This document shows positions 40,956 to 50,585 of a DNA stretch of 64,000 nt, piece by piece; position 1 is the first letter of the stretch, and every line of letters begins with the position of its first letter. This DNA comes from Ensifer sp. LCM 4579 (GTDB taxonomy: Bacteria; Pseudomonadota; Alphaproteobacteria; Rhizobiales; Rhizobiaceae): contig NZ_MDDV01000057.1 of the NCBI RefSeq assembly GCF_001854885.1, positions 161,304 through 225,303 of the forward strand. Direction: 5' to 3'. The position numbers were made by a program, and so were the translations under genes. The notes under the pieces were generated by a model, which made no database searches, was not told the DNA's origin, and worked only from the letters and a program-made list of their open reading frames with translations.

Positions 40956-41155
40956 GGTTGCCGCCCTGGAGCCGGTCACCACCCCGCCGGTTCTGCCTCT
41001 CGGCAGCACTGTCGGTGCGGCTCCGATTTTTCATCCCCGCAGACACGACCATGAACCTTGATCAGCCGCTCGTAAAGATCGGTACTGGCGGCCCGCCGGA
41101 AATGATGATGGAACGGCCGTCGCCGTGGCCGCGAAAAGAACGGCGAAAAGGCCGC

Positions 41156-41740
41156 TCATTTCTCCAACGAGACGATCGCCTTGCCGCGGCTGAGATCGGT
41201 GACGAGCGCCAGCACGTCGTCTACCAGTTCTTTTCGCATCTCGATCGTGAGCACGGCTCCGGTGTCCGTAAAGCTCTCATTGGTAACCGCGGCGCCGCGG
41301 CTGGCAAGCCGCGCCTTTATCAGCGCCAGGTCGGCGAAGTCACAGGCGACTGTCGCGCCTTGCCTGTCCACAAGTTCGATCTTCTCGGCCGTTCTGAGGC
41401 ACAGTGCGGCCGTGCCGCCATAGGCGCGCATCAGCCCGCCGCTGCCGAGCAGGATGCCGCCGAACCAGCGTGTGACGAGGACTGCAACCCGATCGAGTTT
41501 CTGCCCGTCGATTGCAGCAAGGATCGGCTTGCCCGCCGTACCACTCGGCTCACCGTCGTCGCTGAAGCGATATGATCGCCCCAGGCGCCATGCCCAGCAA
41601 TTGTGGTTGGCGGCGGGCTCGGAATGCGCGGCGAGGAAGGCTATTGCCGATGACTCGTCCTCAATGGGGCCGGCAATCGCGTGAAAGCGGCTCTTCTTGA
41701 TTTCCTGTGTCGAGGTCTCGATGCGCTGGAGCGTGAACAT
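41156..41740 (-). CDS. YigZ/IMPACT family protein
   Basis: A 194-residue protein of the UPF0029/IMPACT group. The N-terminal domain has KKSRFHAIAGPI, AANHNCWAWRLG, RFSDDGEPSGTAGKPIL and VTRWFGGILLGSGGLMRAYGG; a ferredoxin-like C-terminal domain follows. Eukaryotic IMPACT affects translational control; the bacterial role is undefined. Confidence 0.9.
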   Translation of the reverse strand: MFTLQRIETSTQEIKKSRFHAIAGPIEDESSAIAFLAAHSEPAANHNCWAWRLGRSYRFSDDGEPSGTAGKPILAAIDGQKLDRVAVLVTRWFGGILLGSGGLMRAYGGTAALCLRTAEKIELVDRQGATVACDFADLALIKARLASRGAAVTNESFTDTGAVLTIEMRKELVDDVLALVTDLSRGKAIVSLEK

Positions 41741-41889
41741 CCGCTTTTCCGTGTTTTGGCGGTGATAGCGGATTGGTAGAAGGCGCGCCAGCAGGGCCTC
41801 GATTGCCGCACCTCGCAGCCGTGACCCGCATGCCCTCGCATGCGGGGAGAGGCTTGAGATCAGGGCATTCCGGAGAAATCGCTATGCGA

Positions 41890-44800
41890 TCACCCGATTG
41901 CCATCAGGCTCGCATTGCCGCCGGCGGCCGCCGTGTTGATCGACATGGAAACCTCCTCGACCAGCCAGTTCAGGCAATAGGCGTCCGGATTGCGGGCGAT
42001 CTCCTCGCTCGATACCGCCTGGACGAGGAGCAATGGGCCGGGCAGGGCGGCGATGGCTTTGTTGACCGCACGGATGCGTTCGCCATCCCCTTCGACCAGC
42101 GCGCCGGCGAAGGGGCAGTCGGCCGCCCAATCATTCGACCAGGAGACACGGGCGGCGACGCTGTGCGGCACGTCCTTGAGCGACGGTTGCAGGCCAGAGG
42201 CGGCGTCGACGACGACGCTGTTGCCGGTGGCAAGGGCGGCGGCGAGCTGATGGTAGAGGCCGCTCTCGGTCGCCGGAACGGTAAGGACACGCCCGCGCGG
42301 ATGGAGCGCATAGAGATTGCGCTCGCCGACCGGACCAGGCAGCACCACGTCGAGCCCCAACGCCGAATTGCTGCCGGCATTGCGGGCGGCTTCGGCCGCC
42401 GCCGCCGCGCCCTTGTCGTCGAGCCATTTGGCGAAATCGCGCAGCACCGGATCCGTATGCACGGAGCTGTGCTGCGGCGGCACCGGCGGGCTCGTCACCA
42501 GCCGCCCGAGATAGAGCGGGCCGCCGGCCTTGGGCCCCGTACCGGAAAGGCCGCGGCCACCGAAGGGCTGCACGCCCACGACCGCACCGATGATGTTGCG
42601 GTTGACATAGAGGTTGCCCGCCTTGATGCGGTCGGTGACATGCGCGATGGTTTCGTCCAGGCGCGTATGCAGGCCGAAGGTGAGGCCGTAGCCCGTGGCA
42701 TTGATATCGTCGATCAGCCGGTCGATGTCCTCGCGGCGATAGCGGATGACGTGCAGCACGGGTCCGAAGACCTCGCGTTTGAGATCGGACATCTTCTCGA
42801 GCTCGATGATGGTCGGCGGCACGAAGGTGCCGTGGCCGGTCTCTGCGGCAAGACCGATCTGCTCAACCTTGCGGCCGAGCCCGCGCATCCTGTCGATATG
42901 CTTTTCGATGCCCGCCTTGGCCTCGGCAGTGATCACCGGGCCGACATCGACGGAAAGCCGGTCGGTGCGGCCGATCTGCAATTCGTGCAGCGCCCCCTTC
43001 AGCATGGTCAGGATGCGATCGGCGACGTCCTCCTGCAGGCAGAGCACGCGCAGCGCCGAGCAACGCTGTCCGGCGCTGTCGAAGGCCGAGGCGATAACGT
43101 CGCCGACGACCTGCTCGGCAAGCGCCGAGGAGTCCACGACCATTGCGTTCTGGCCGCCGGTCTCGGCGATCAGCGGGATCGGCCGGCCGGCCGGCGAGAG
43201 CCGGTCGGCGAGCTGCGCCTGGATGAGGCGAGCGACCTCGGTCGAGCCGGTGAACATCACCCCGGCGATCTCCGGCGCCGCAACGAGCGCCGCGCCGACA
43301 CGGCCGTCACCGGGCAGAAACTGCAGCGCGCCGGCCGGAACCCCGGCCTCGTGCAGAATTCGCACGCCCTCGGCGGCGATCAGCGGCGTCTCTTCCGCCG
43401 GCTTGGCGAGCACCGGGTTGCCCGCCACGAGGGCCGCGGCAATCTGGCCGGTGAAGATCGCCAGCGGGAAATTCCAGGGGCTGATGCAGACGATCGGCCC
43501 GAGCGGTGCGTGGGCAGGGCCAAGCGTGCGGCGTGTCTGTTCGGCATAATAGCGCAGGAAATCGATCGCCTCGCGCACCTCGGCAATGGCATTGGGAAGC
43601 GATTTGCCGGCCTCCCGCATGATGAGGCCCAGAAGCGTCGGCATCTGTGCCTGCATGAGATCGGCGGCGCGATCGAGGCAGGCGGCCCGTTCCGTCGGAG
43701 AGACCGCCGTCCAGCCCGGCGACGCGTCCGCGGCAAGCTCTGCCGCCCGCCGTGCATCCGCGTCCGAGCTCTCGGTCACCGAGCCGACCACGTCGCGATG
43801 GTCGCCGGGATTGGCGACGGCCCGTGTCTCGCCCGAAGCCGTGCCTGCGGCAAGCTGCGGCGCGGCGACCCAATTGACGGCGGCGCTCGCCTTTAGCATC
43901 TCCGTCAGCGACGCGAGCGTCGCTTCGTTGGAGAGGTCGAGCCCGGCGGAATTCGTGCGCGACTCGCCGAACAGCCGGGCGGGCAGCGCGATCTTGTCGT
44001 GTTTGGCGCCGACGACCGGCATGGCACGGACGATCTCCACCGGATCGGCGATGAGCTCGCTGACGGAGACCTTCGGATCGGCGATGCGGTGGACGAAGGA
44101 GGAATTGGCGCCGTTTTCGAGCAGCCGACGCACGAGATAGGCAAGCAGCGTCTCATGCGTGCCGACGGGCGCGTAGATACGGCAGGGCCGGTTGAGCTTG
44201 TCCGGACCGACAACCTCCTCGTAAAGCGGCTCGCCCATGCCGTGCAGGCACTGGAACTCGTAAGTGCCTACGCGAAAGTCCGTGCCCGCCATGTGGTGGA
44301 TCGTTGCAAGCGTCTGAGCGTTGTGGGTTGCAAACTGCGGGAAGATCACGTCGGTGGCCTGAAGCAGCTTGCGGGCGCAGGCGATATAGGAAACGTCGGT
44401 GTGGATCTTACGCGTGAAGACCGGGAAATCCTCGAGACCGTCGAGTTGCGCCCGCTTGATCTCGGCGTCCCAATAGGCACCCTTGACGAGTCTCACCATC
44501 ATGCGCCGGCCGGAGCGCCGCGCAAGATCGATGATGTAGTCGAGCACGAAGGGGCAGCGCTTGCCATAGGCCTGCACGACGAACCCCATGCCGTTCCAGC
44601 CGGCAAGATCGGCGTCCATGCAAAGCTCTTCGAGAAGGTCGAGCGACAGTTCGAGCCGATCCGCTTCCTCGGCATCGATGTTGAAGCCGATGTCGTATTG
44701 CTTGGCGAGCGCGGCGAGCGCCTTCACCCGCGGCAGTAGCTCGTTCATCACGCGCGCCGCCTGCGCCCGCACGTAACGCGGGTGCAGGGCAGAGAGCTTG

Positions 44801-45597
44801 ATCGAAATGCCGGGGCCCTCATAGATGCCGCGGCCGGCGGACGCCTTGCCGATCGCATGGATGGCAGTCTCGTAGTCTTTGTAATAGCGCTCCGCATCGG
44901 CGGCCGTCGTGGCGGCTTCGCCAAGCATGTCATAGGAATAGGTGAAGCCCTTTTTCTCGAGCTCCCTGGAGCGCTGCAGTGCTTCCTTGATCGTCTCGCC
45001 GGTGACGAACTGTTCGCCCATCATCCGCATCGCCATGTCGACGCCGCGACGAATCACTGGTTCGCCGCACCGGGCGATGAGCCGCGTCAGTGCCGCTGAA
45101 AGGCTGCGGTCGTTGACGGTCGAGGTCAGCTTGCCGGTGACGACCAGACCCCAGGTGGCGGCGTTGACGAACAGCGAGCGGCCGCCGCCGAGATGCGCTT
45201 TCCAGTCGCCGTCGGAAATCTTGTCGCGGATCAGCGCGTCGCGCGTCGCCGTGTCGGGAATGCGCAAAAGCGCCTCCGCCAGGCACATCAGCGCAACGCC
45301 CTCCTGGCTTGAAAGCGAATACTCCTGCACCAGACCTTCGACGCCTGAGCCCGAGTGCTTTGCCCGCAGCGCCTCGGCCAGCTTGCGGGCAGTTTTCGCG
45401 GCGGCCGCCCGCGTCTCCTGCGGCAATGTGGCCGCCTCGACGAGTGGCGGCAGGCATTCCGGCTCCGGCCGGCGATAGGCGGCGGTGATAGCCCGGCGAA
45501 GCGTGCTCTGCGGCCGGATCGGCGGCGCGAAGTCTGCAAAGGGAGCGGGGGCGGATTCGCTCGCCGGGGCTGATTTCTGAAGCTGCGTTTGGCTCAT
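41890..45597 (-). CDS. putA: Bifunctional proline dehydrogenase / pyrroline-5-carboxylate dehydrogenase (type B PutA)
   Basis: Oxidises proline to glutamate using an FAD-dependent proline dehydrogenase domain (~130-490) and an NAD-dependent aldehyde dehydrogenase domain (~570-1030). The latter has FTGSTEVARLI, AETGGQNAMVV and the nucleophile Cys in DSAGQRCSALRVL. An ALDH-superfamily-like domain then follows, ending in the conserved tail SINTAAAGGNASLMAIG. The 1235-residue protein has no N-terminal ribbon-helix-helix DNA-binding domain, so unlike E. coli PutA it cannot repress its own gene. The ATG at 45597 has AAGGA upstream. Confidence 0.96.
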   Translation of the reverse strand: MSQTQLQKSAPASESAPAPFADFAPPIRPQSTLRRAITAAYRRPEPECLPPLVEAATLPQETRAAAAKTARKLAEALRAKHSGSGVEGLVQEYSLSSQEGVALMCLAEALLRIPDTATRDALIRDKISDGDWKAHLGGGRSLFVNAATWGLVVTGKLTSTVNDRSLSAALTRLIARCGEPVIRRGVDMAMRMMGEQFVTGETIKEALQRSRELEKKGFTYSYDMLGEAATTAADAERYYKDYETAIHAIGKASAGRGIYEGPGISIKLSALHPRYVRAQAARVMNELLPRVKALAALAKQYDIGFNIDAEEADRLELSLDLLEELCMDADLAGWNGMGFVVQAYGKRCPFVLDYIIDLARRSGRRMMVRLVKGAYWDAEIKRAQLDGLEDFPVFTRKIHTDVSYIACARKLLQATDVIFPQFATHNAQTLATIHHMAGTDFRVGTYEFQCLHGMGEPLYEEVVGPDKLNRPCRIYAPVGTHETLLAYLVRRLLENGANSSFVHRIADPKVSVSELIADPVEIVRAMPVVGAKHDKIALPARLFGESRTNSAGLDLSNEATLASLTEMLKASAAVNWVAAPQLAAGTASGETRAVANPGDHRDVVGSVTESSDADARRAAELAADASPGWTAVSPTERAACLDRAADLMQAQMPTLLGLIMREAGKSLPNAIAEVREAIDFLRYYAEQTRRTLGPAHAPLGPIVCISPWNFPLAIFTGQIAAALVAGNPVLAKPAEETPLIAAEGVRILHEAGVPAGALQFLPGDGRVGAALVAAPEIAGVMFTGSTEVARLIQAQLADRLSPAGRPIPLIAETGGQNAMVVDSSALAEQVVGDVIASAFDSAGQRCSALRVLCLQEDVADRILTMLKGALHELQIGRTDRLSVDVGPVITAEAKAGIEKHIDRMRGLGRKVEQIGLAAETGHGTFVPPTIIELEKMSDLKREVFGPVLHVIRYRREDIDRLIDDINATGYGLTFGLHTRLDETIAHVTDRIKAGNLYVNRNIIGAVVGVQPFGGRGLSGTGPKAGGPLYLGRLVTSPPVPPQHSSVHTDPVLRDFAKWLDDKGAAAAAEAARNAGSNSALGLDVVLPGPVGERNLYALHPRGRVLTVPATESGLYHQLAAALATGNSVVVDAASGLQPSLKDVPHSVAARVSWSNDWAADCPFAGALVEGDGERIRAVNKAIAALPGPLLLVQAVSSEEIARNPDAYCLNWLVEEVSMSINTAAAGGNASLMAIG

Positions 45598-45684
45598 TGG
45601 ATGCGGTCCTTCACACCGGGCGCGCAGGGCGGCTGGCACCTTGCGATTTCGTGGCTAGAAGATACGCCTTCTCAAGCCGAACAT

Positions 45685-45730
45685 CCATCTGCCAAATTCC
45701 AGCGTTCTTGGTTTATATCTCTACAGATGG
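45685..45730. promoter_or_regulatory. Inverted repeat upstream of putA
   Basis: CCATCTG (45685-45691) and CAGATGG (45724-45730) form 7-base inverted arms 88-134 bases ahead of putA, in a locally AT-rich stretch. This is a possible site for a separate proline-responsive regulator; weak evidence. Confidence 0.25.
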
Positions 45731-45785
45731 CAAAACTCGCCGGATGGTATACGGAGCAAACGGGGAATGCCCGTATGTTAGCTCC

Positions 45786-46100
45786 TCAAGCGGCGCTCCC
45801 GAACAGGCGGTCGCGCGCGATCAGGCATTCGTCATCGCCGGGCATGCATGTCCGGCAGACGATCGGCCGAACGGCATAGATGGCGCAGCCGACGGACTCC
45901 CCAAGGGTGCCGGCGAGTGCCGTGCAGCGATCGTTGACGCAGCGCATTCCGCCGAGATCGGACGCGACGAATTGCGCCGGAATGCGGTCGAGTTCCGCCT
46001 CCGTCTCCAGCGAAAAGCGCGGCCAATCGGCCGAATAGGCGCAGCATGCGCCGCAGCTCTGGCAGTCGAAATCCTGTGCGGCAGAAAAGGCGTTGGTCAT
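45786..46100 (-). CDS. YkgJ-type cysteine-cluster protein
   Basis: A 104-residue protein with the clustered cysteines CQSCGACC at 13-20 and further Cys near residues 54, 59, 72, 82 and 85 (MRCVNDRCTAL, CAIYAVRPIVCRTC). It resembles the UPF0153/CxxCxxCC metal-binding family. It probably binds zinc or an iron-sulfur centre; role unknown. It lies upstream of putA on the same strand with a 188-base gap. Confidence 0.86.
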   Translation of the reverse strand: MTNAFSAAQDFDCQSCGACCAYSADWPRFSLETEAELDRIPAQFVASDLGGMRCVNDRCTALAGTLGESVGCAIYAVRPIVCRTCMPGDDECLIARDRLFGSAA

Positions 46101-46110
46101 GACGCCAGCC

Positions 46111-46212
46111 TAGCGCATCGGTCCGAAAACCGGAACCGATTTCCGGAAAGCTCCATGCGCAGATTCAAAGCGTTGCAGCGACATTGCGCGTCCGAATGCG
46201 GTGCTGTAGCAC
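46111..46212 (-). repeat. Full-length dispersed palindromic intergenic repeat (inverse copy)
   Basis: Read on the minus strand this matches 9180-9288 along its whole length: GTGCTACAGCACCGC, ACGCGCAATGTCGCTG, CTTTGAATCTGCGCAT, GAGCTTTCCGGAAATCGG and GGACCGATGCGCTA. The copies differ at scattered bases, with compensating changes in the hairpin arms. Confidence 0.88.
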
Positions 46213-46307
46213 GATCCGGAAGGGGCCGGGATGCCGTCGCGCTCGCATATGAACGCGTATGACTTGATGCCGAGACCGGCAGCCAATCTACAGATACGCC
46301 TGCTCCG

Positions 46308-46925
46308 TCAATTGAGCCGCTCGTTCCTTCCCAAGGCTGCGGGACGAACTGCGCCGCCTATCGCTGTCCTATTCGCGCTGAGCGTCTGGCCACGTCCGGC
46401 CGCGGTCAACCACTGCGCCGCCAGTGCCTCATCGACGGTCGTGCCGATGCCCTCGCGGTAGGCGATAGCGAGATGGTAGGCGGCAAGGCTGTTTCCTGCG
46501 GCGGCGGCACGTCTGTAAAAATCGAGAGCCGCCTCCGGATCGCCGCGTTCCACAAGCCGCACACCGTAATTGACCATCGCGAGCGTGTGGCCGTTTTCTG
46601 CGGCCTCGCCGAGAATGCCGAACGACTTCAGCGTTTCCCCGGCCCGCTCGAGAACACGGGCCAGTTGGAACTGTATGCGCGGGCCACCCTGCTGGTTATA
46701 GGCTTCGCGGCAGGCGGACAGTGCAATCCCGATGCGGATATCCTCGGACGCGACGGGCGCAAAGGCCGGATTGCGCTCGCGATCGGCTTCGCTGCCTGCC
46801 TCCCTGTCGCACAGCTCGGACACGGAAAGGTCGTTGGCATGCGCGGGCGCCACCGCCACAATGAAGGCGGTTGCTGCGACAATGCACGCGTTGGCGACCG
46901 GCATTTGGGGTTTCGTGCGCTTCAT
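46308..46925 (-). CDS. Secreted Sel1/TPR-like repeat protein
   Basis: A 205-residue protein with a signal peptide (~1-30, ending AHAND after VAATAFIVAVAP) and Sel1-like helical repeats at ~85-175 (FGILGEAAENGHTLAMVNYGVRL, FYRRAAAAGNSLAAYHLAIAYREG and DEALAAQWLTAAG). It is likely a periplasmic scaffold for protein contacts. It is divergent from the FecR-domain gene by 147 bases. Confidence 0.86.
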   Translation of the reverse strand: MKRTKPQMPVANACIVAATAFIVAVAPAHANDLSVSELCDREAGSEADRERNPAFAPVASEDIRIGIALSACREAYNQQGGPRIQFQLARVLERAGETLKSFGILGEAAENGHTLAMVNYGVRLVERGDPEAALDFYRRAAAAGNSLAAYHLAIAYREGIGTTVDEALAAQWLTAAGRGQTLSANRTAIGGAVRPAALGRNERLN

Positions 46926-47072
46926 CGACGATTACCTCAATCCTTGTCACAAGGTAAAACCGTCTTGCTGCCGCGGCTGTTCCGAGGGAAACTGCCGGCC
47001 TGTCGGCGGATTTCCGCGAATGGGGCCGGTCTCGAAAACAGGGAGCGCTGCGATGAGGCGGCGGGGAAATCG

Positions 47073-47690
47073 ATGCGGCACGGATATTTCGCAAGGCGCG
47101 CATTCATCGGCGGCGTACTCCTCGTCGGCCTCGCCGGCGGATTTCCGGCGGCGCAGGCAGCGGTGATCGGTAAGGCACAGAGAATTCGCGGGAACGTTCG
47201 TCGTCGGCAAGGTGAAGAGGAGGAGCGGCTTGCCGCAGGCGGCGCCGTTCTCGACCGAGACTATGTCGCCACCGGCATCAACAGCTTTGCCGATCTCGCG
47301 CTGAGCGAGACGCGCATTCTGCTCGGACCGCAAACGGAACTCCTGATCGACCGCTTCATCGCCGGCAAGGGCGGAACGCTCGAACTCGGGGTCGGCCGCA
47401 TGGTCTTCGAGCGGCCGGAGGGGGCGCCGAAGATCGACCTGGCGGTGCGGACCGCCTTCGGCATGATCGGCGTGCGCGGCACGAAATTCTTCTGCGGCCC
47501 CAGCCGCTCGGCCGCCTTCGCGGTGTTCGTCGAGCACGGCGCTGTCACGGTGCAGGGCGGCGGCGTCGAGCGGACGGTCTCCGCTGGCGAGGGCGTGGAT
47601 TTCGAGCGGCCCGGCGCGCCTGCGAGTGCGCCGACGCGCTGGGGGCAGGCGCGCATCCGCGAAGCCTATGCGAGCGTCGGGTCACGGTAG
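47073..47690 (+). CDS. FecR-domain periplasmic protein
   Basis: A 205-residue protein with a twin-basic signal peptide (MRHGYFARRAFIGGVLLVGLAGGFPAAQAA) and a FecR beta-domain at ~45-175 (EERLAAGGAVLDRDYVATG, GRMVFERPEG and AFGMIGVRGTKFFCGP). There is no cytoplasmic anti-sigma part or membrane anchor other than the signal, so it is not a FecR-type sigma regulator but a free periplasmic domain. Convergent with the CHASE2 cyclase gene, whose sensor is also periplasmic. Confidence 0.86.
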   Translation: MRHGYFARRAFIGGVLLVGLAGGFPAAQAAVIGKAQRIRGNVRRRQGEEEERLAAGGAVLDRDYVATGINSFADLALSETRILLGPQTELLIDRFIAGKGGTLELGVGRMVFERPEGAPKIDLAVRTAFGMIGVRGTKFFCGPSRSAAFAVFVEHGAVTVQGGGVERTVSAGEGVDFERPGAPASAPTRWGQARIREAYASVGSR

Positions 47691-47763
47691 CGTCCCGCGA
47701 GACCACTGCATGCCTCAGAATATCGACGCGCCAGCTCACCGGCAAAGGCTTGCAGCAACTCGG

Positions 47764-49650
47764 CTACAGCGACTTTTGCGAGACGCGTGTTGCCGTAGGG
47801 ACCGTGAAAAGTTCCATCGTGCCGAAGCCGCGGATGTCGTGCCGACCGAGGGATTGCATCGCTATGCTGCATTGCCCTGCGGCGGCCGGGCCGATGCAGA
47901 TCGCAGTTCCGAGAAACTTGTTCGCCTCCTGAAGCCGGGCGGCGAGGTTCACGGCATCGCCATGGGCCGTATAGTCCAGTTTTCCGCCTGCGCCGACTTC
48001 CCCGAGCACCGCCGGCCCCGTCTCTATGCCGATGCGCGTCCTGCCGAAACCCTGTTTGGCGAATTGCGGCCGCTTGCGCATCTCCTCCGTCAGAGCGTGA
48101 ATGGCGAGGGCGCAAGCGACCGCCGCGTCGACGTGATCCTTCAGATCCTCCGGCGCATTGAAAAAGGCGTGCACGGCATCGCCCACCACCTTGTCGACCA
48201 TGCCGCCATGACGGGAGACGAGCGCATTTACCTCGGCGAAATAGATGTCGAGTAGTGCCACGAGGTCGCGCGGGGCGAGCTTTTGCGACAGCGCCGAGAA
48301 GCCTTCAATGTCGGTGAAGAGGGCGGTCACGACGCGTTCTTCGCCCGCGACGCGGCCATCGTCCGGTTCATCGATGTAGCGAGCCACCACGGATTGCGGC
48401 AGATATTGCGAGAATTTCTGCCGGGCGAGCGCCTCTGCACGGCGCACGCGGCCAAGCTGCAGCGCGCTTGTGACGATGAGGACCGCCGACAGGGCCGCCG
48501 AAACGCTGACTGCGTCGACGAGCAAGCCGGTTGCCGCGTAGATGGCGCCGGCGCCGGCGGTGACGGCAACGATGCCGATGAAACCGGATGCGAGCGCCGC
48601 CAAGGGGCGGAGCTTCGTCGCGCCATAGGCTGCGAGAATGCCGGCGGCGAAGCTGAACAGCGCCTCGTAAAACGACAGACCGCCGCCGCGATAGGGTACA
48701 AAGCCCGTCATGATCGCATTGGCGATGTCGGCATGGATCTGCACCGACGGTTCGAGCGGCATGGAGGCGGTGGGTCTCAACCCGCCGAGGCTCGGCACGC
48801 TGCTGCCGACGAACACGAGTTTGCCGGCGAGCCGGCTTCGATCGATCCGGCCGGCCATGATGTCGGCCGCCGACAGCGTGCGTGCGGCTATCGTCTCCTG
48901 CGAACTGGCGACGAAGCGAAGATTGCCGCTTTCATCGAGGGGAATGACGGCGTGGTCGAGCCGGAGCCATGCCGGTTCTCCGCCGAGCACCGGCGTGCTG
49001 CTTCCGGCCGCGAGCCGGCCCGCTTCGATGCCGAGAGCCGGATAGGCGTCGTTTCCGAGGATGGCGTAGGCCTGCGTGCGCCGGACGCGCGCGTCCTTGT
49101 CGCCGACGAGAAACGCGGCGGTCGCGGCCTTCGCCCGTTCCATGAAGCCGGGACAGGAGGTTTCCGCGCCTTGAATGAACCAGGTGCCGGGAACCGCAAG
49201 TGGCCGCTGCAGGGCGAGTGGCGGAACGGGTTGCGGGCGTTCCGGCATGTGGTCGGCAGCCAGGAAGCCCAGGACAACCGGCGCGTCGCCGATCGCCGAA
49301 GCAAGCGCGCGATTGGCCGGCTTGGCCGGATCGCAGTCGGAACTGAAGACGAAGTCGACGGCGATCGTCTGCGCCCCGGCTGCCGCAAGGCGCATGAGAA
49401 GGCTGGCGGTCGCGGCCCTATCCCAGGAGCCGGCGCCCGTTTCATAGGCCTCGCGATCGATATCGACGACGACGATCCCCGGCGAACCGGGCGAGGCAAC
49501 CATCTGGGTGAGACTGTCGAAGAAGAGCTCGCGCTGGGTACCGAACACGGCCTCCGCATAGAGGTAGAGCATGACCGCCGCCACGAGGCTCGCGATGATC
49601 CCGCCTGCAAGCGGGCTGGAGCGATGATGCAGCCGGTGTGTCAGGCTCAA
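47764..49650 (-). CDS. CHASE2-domain adenylate cyclase (class III)
   Basis: A membrane cyclase of 628 residues: TM1 at ~17-36, a CHASE2 periplasmic sensor (~40-330), three membrane segments (~345-425) and a class III cyclase domain (~445-610). The metal Asp is in FTDIEGFSALS. The purine-specifying Lys and second metal Asp are in GGMVDKVVGDAVHAF, and the adenine-contact Asp and transition-state Asn-Arg region is in LDYTAHGDAVNLAARL, so ATP is the likely substrate. I chose the TTG at 49650, 5 bases after the crp-like stop, because GGAGGA lies 10 bases upstream and longer starts would lie inside that gene. Confidence 0.92.
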   Translation of the reverse strand: MSLTHRLHHRSSPLAGGIIASLVAAVMLYLYAEAVFGTQRELFFDSLTQMVASPGSPGIVVVDIDREAYETGAGSWDRAATASLLMRLAAAGAQTIAVDFVFSSDCDPAKPANRALASAIGDAPVVLGFLAADHMPERPQPVPPLALQRPLAVPGTWFIQGAETSCPGFMERAKAATAAFLVGDKDARVRRTQAYAILGNDAYPALGIEAGRLAAGSSTPVLGGEPAWLRLDHAVIPLDESGNLRFVASSQETIAARTLSAADIMAGRIDRSRLAGKLVFVGSSVPSLGGLRPTASMPLEPSVQIHADIANAIMTGFVPYRGGGLSFYEALFSFAAGILAAYGATKLRPLAALASGFIGIVAVTAGAGAIYAATGLLVDAVSVSAALSAVLIVTSALQLGRVRRAEALARQKFSQYLPQSVVARYIDEPDDGRVAGEERVVTALFTDIEGFSALSQKLAPRDLVALLDIYFAEVNALVSRHGGMVDKVVGDAVHAFFNAPEDLKDHVDAAVACALAIHALTEEMRKRPQFAKQGFGRTRIGIETGPAVLGEVGAGGKLDYTAHGDAVNLAARLQEANKFLGTAICIGPAAAGQCSIAMQSLGRHDIRGFGTMELFTVPTATRVSQKSL

Positions 49651-49655
49651 AAGGC

Positions 49656-50360
49656 CTAGTCCTCCTCCGGATCGGCTATGTTCAGCAGGCGTTCGATGTT
49701 GCAGGAGACGATCCCGTCCGTACGCCTCAATGCGCCGTTCTCCTCGAGCCACAAGATAGCACGGTTCACCTTGGGCCGACTCGCACCGAGAATGGATGCA
49801 ATATCGGTCTGGCTGAGCGCCAGGCGAAGATTGGCGCTTTCGGGCAGCTCATTGCCGTGGATCTGTCTCAGCGTCGCCAGGAAGAACCGCGCAACCCTGG
49901 CGTTGAGATCGTAGAGCGCGATCGTCTCCAGCCTCTCGGTCGTATCGCGCAATTGTGCACAGAGGAAGCGGATCACGGCCTCGGCTGTCCTGGGCCTTCG
50001 CGTGATCAGGCCGACGAAATCCATCTTGCCGATCACATAGCCTTCGGCGGCGGTGACCGCGGTGGCATCCGCCGAGCGTGGCCGATCGTCGAGCACGGCC
50101 ATTTCGCCGAAGAGCGCACCGGCCTCGTGCTGGCGCAGTATGAGCTCGCGGCCCTGGGGCGTAAACAGCGAGATCTTGATCCGACCGGAGACGACGACAA
50201 TCATGTAGTTGCCTTCGTCGCCACGCTGGAAAATGACGGTGCCCGCGGCCCACTTCCGATAGCTGGCGATATCGGCAAGTTCGCAGAGCGTTTCATTGTC
50301 GAAATCTTCGAATATCGGGAAGGACCGCCAGAATGCGGGACTCCGGTTGACTTCGGCCAT
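49656..50360 (-). CDS. Crp/Fnr-family cAMP-binding-type regulator
   Basis: A 234-residue protein with an N-terminal cyclic-nucleotide-binding domain (~10-125), where FGEMAVLDDRPRSADATA carries the Glu and Arg of a cAMP phosphate-binding cassette. A C-terminal winged helix-turn-helix (~165-225) has ALSQTDIASILGASRPKVNRAI. There are no N-terminal Fnr cysteines. The ATG at 50360 has GGGGAAA upstream. It precedes the CHASE2 cyclase gene in the same operon, so it probably reads the cAMP made by that enzyme. Confidence 0.92.
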   Translation of the reverse strand: MAEVNRSPAFWRSFPIFEDFDNETLCELADIASYRKWAAGTVIFQRGDEGNYMIVVVSGRIKISLFTPQGRELILRQHEAGALFGEMAVLDDRPRSADATAVTAAEGYVIGKMDFVGLITRRPRTAEAVIRFLCAQLRDTTERLETIALYDLNARVARFFLATLRQIHGNELPESANLRLALSQTDIASILGASRPKVNRAILWLEENGALRRTDGIVSCNIERLLNIADPEED

Positions 50361-50585
50361 GAGATTTCCCCGTGTTCCCTGCAGTGCGTCGCGCGGCGAT
50401 TCTTTATGGTGTCGTCCTCTCTTGCAACAGAAAAGCGCGTCAGCGTCGGGTGATGTCTCGCGTGTTGACGACCGTGCGCATCTGTCTTCGTGCGGTGAAC
50501 GATCTGTTTCCGGGGCGGCGGCTAGATCAAACGGAAAATACTGGTACTTCTGTTGCCAAACTTGTTTCCAACAGGAGCCTCGCGC

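Noticed and set aside
41773..43896. A 707-codon plus-strand frame opposite putA
   Set aside because: It has no family features and runs antisense to the conserved ALDH domain of PutA.
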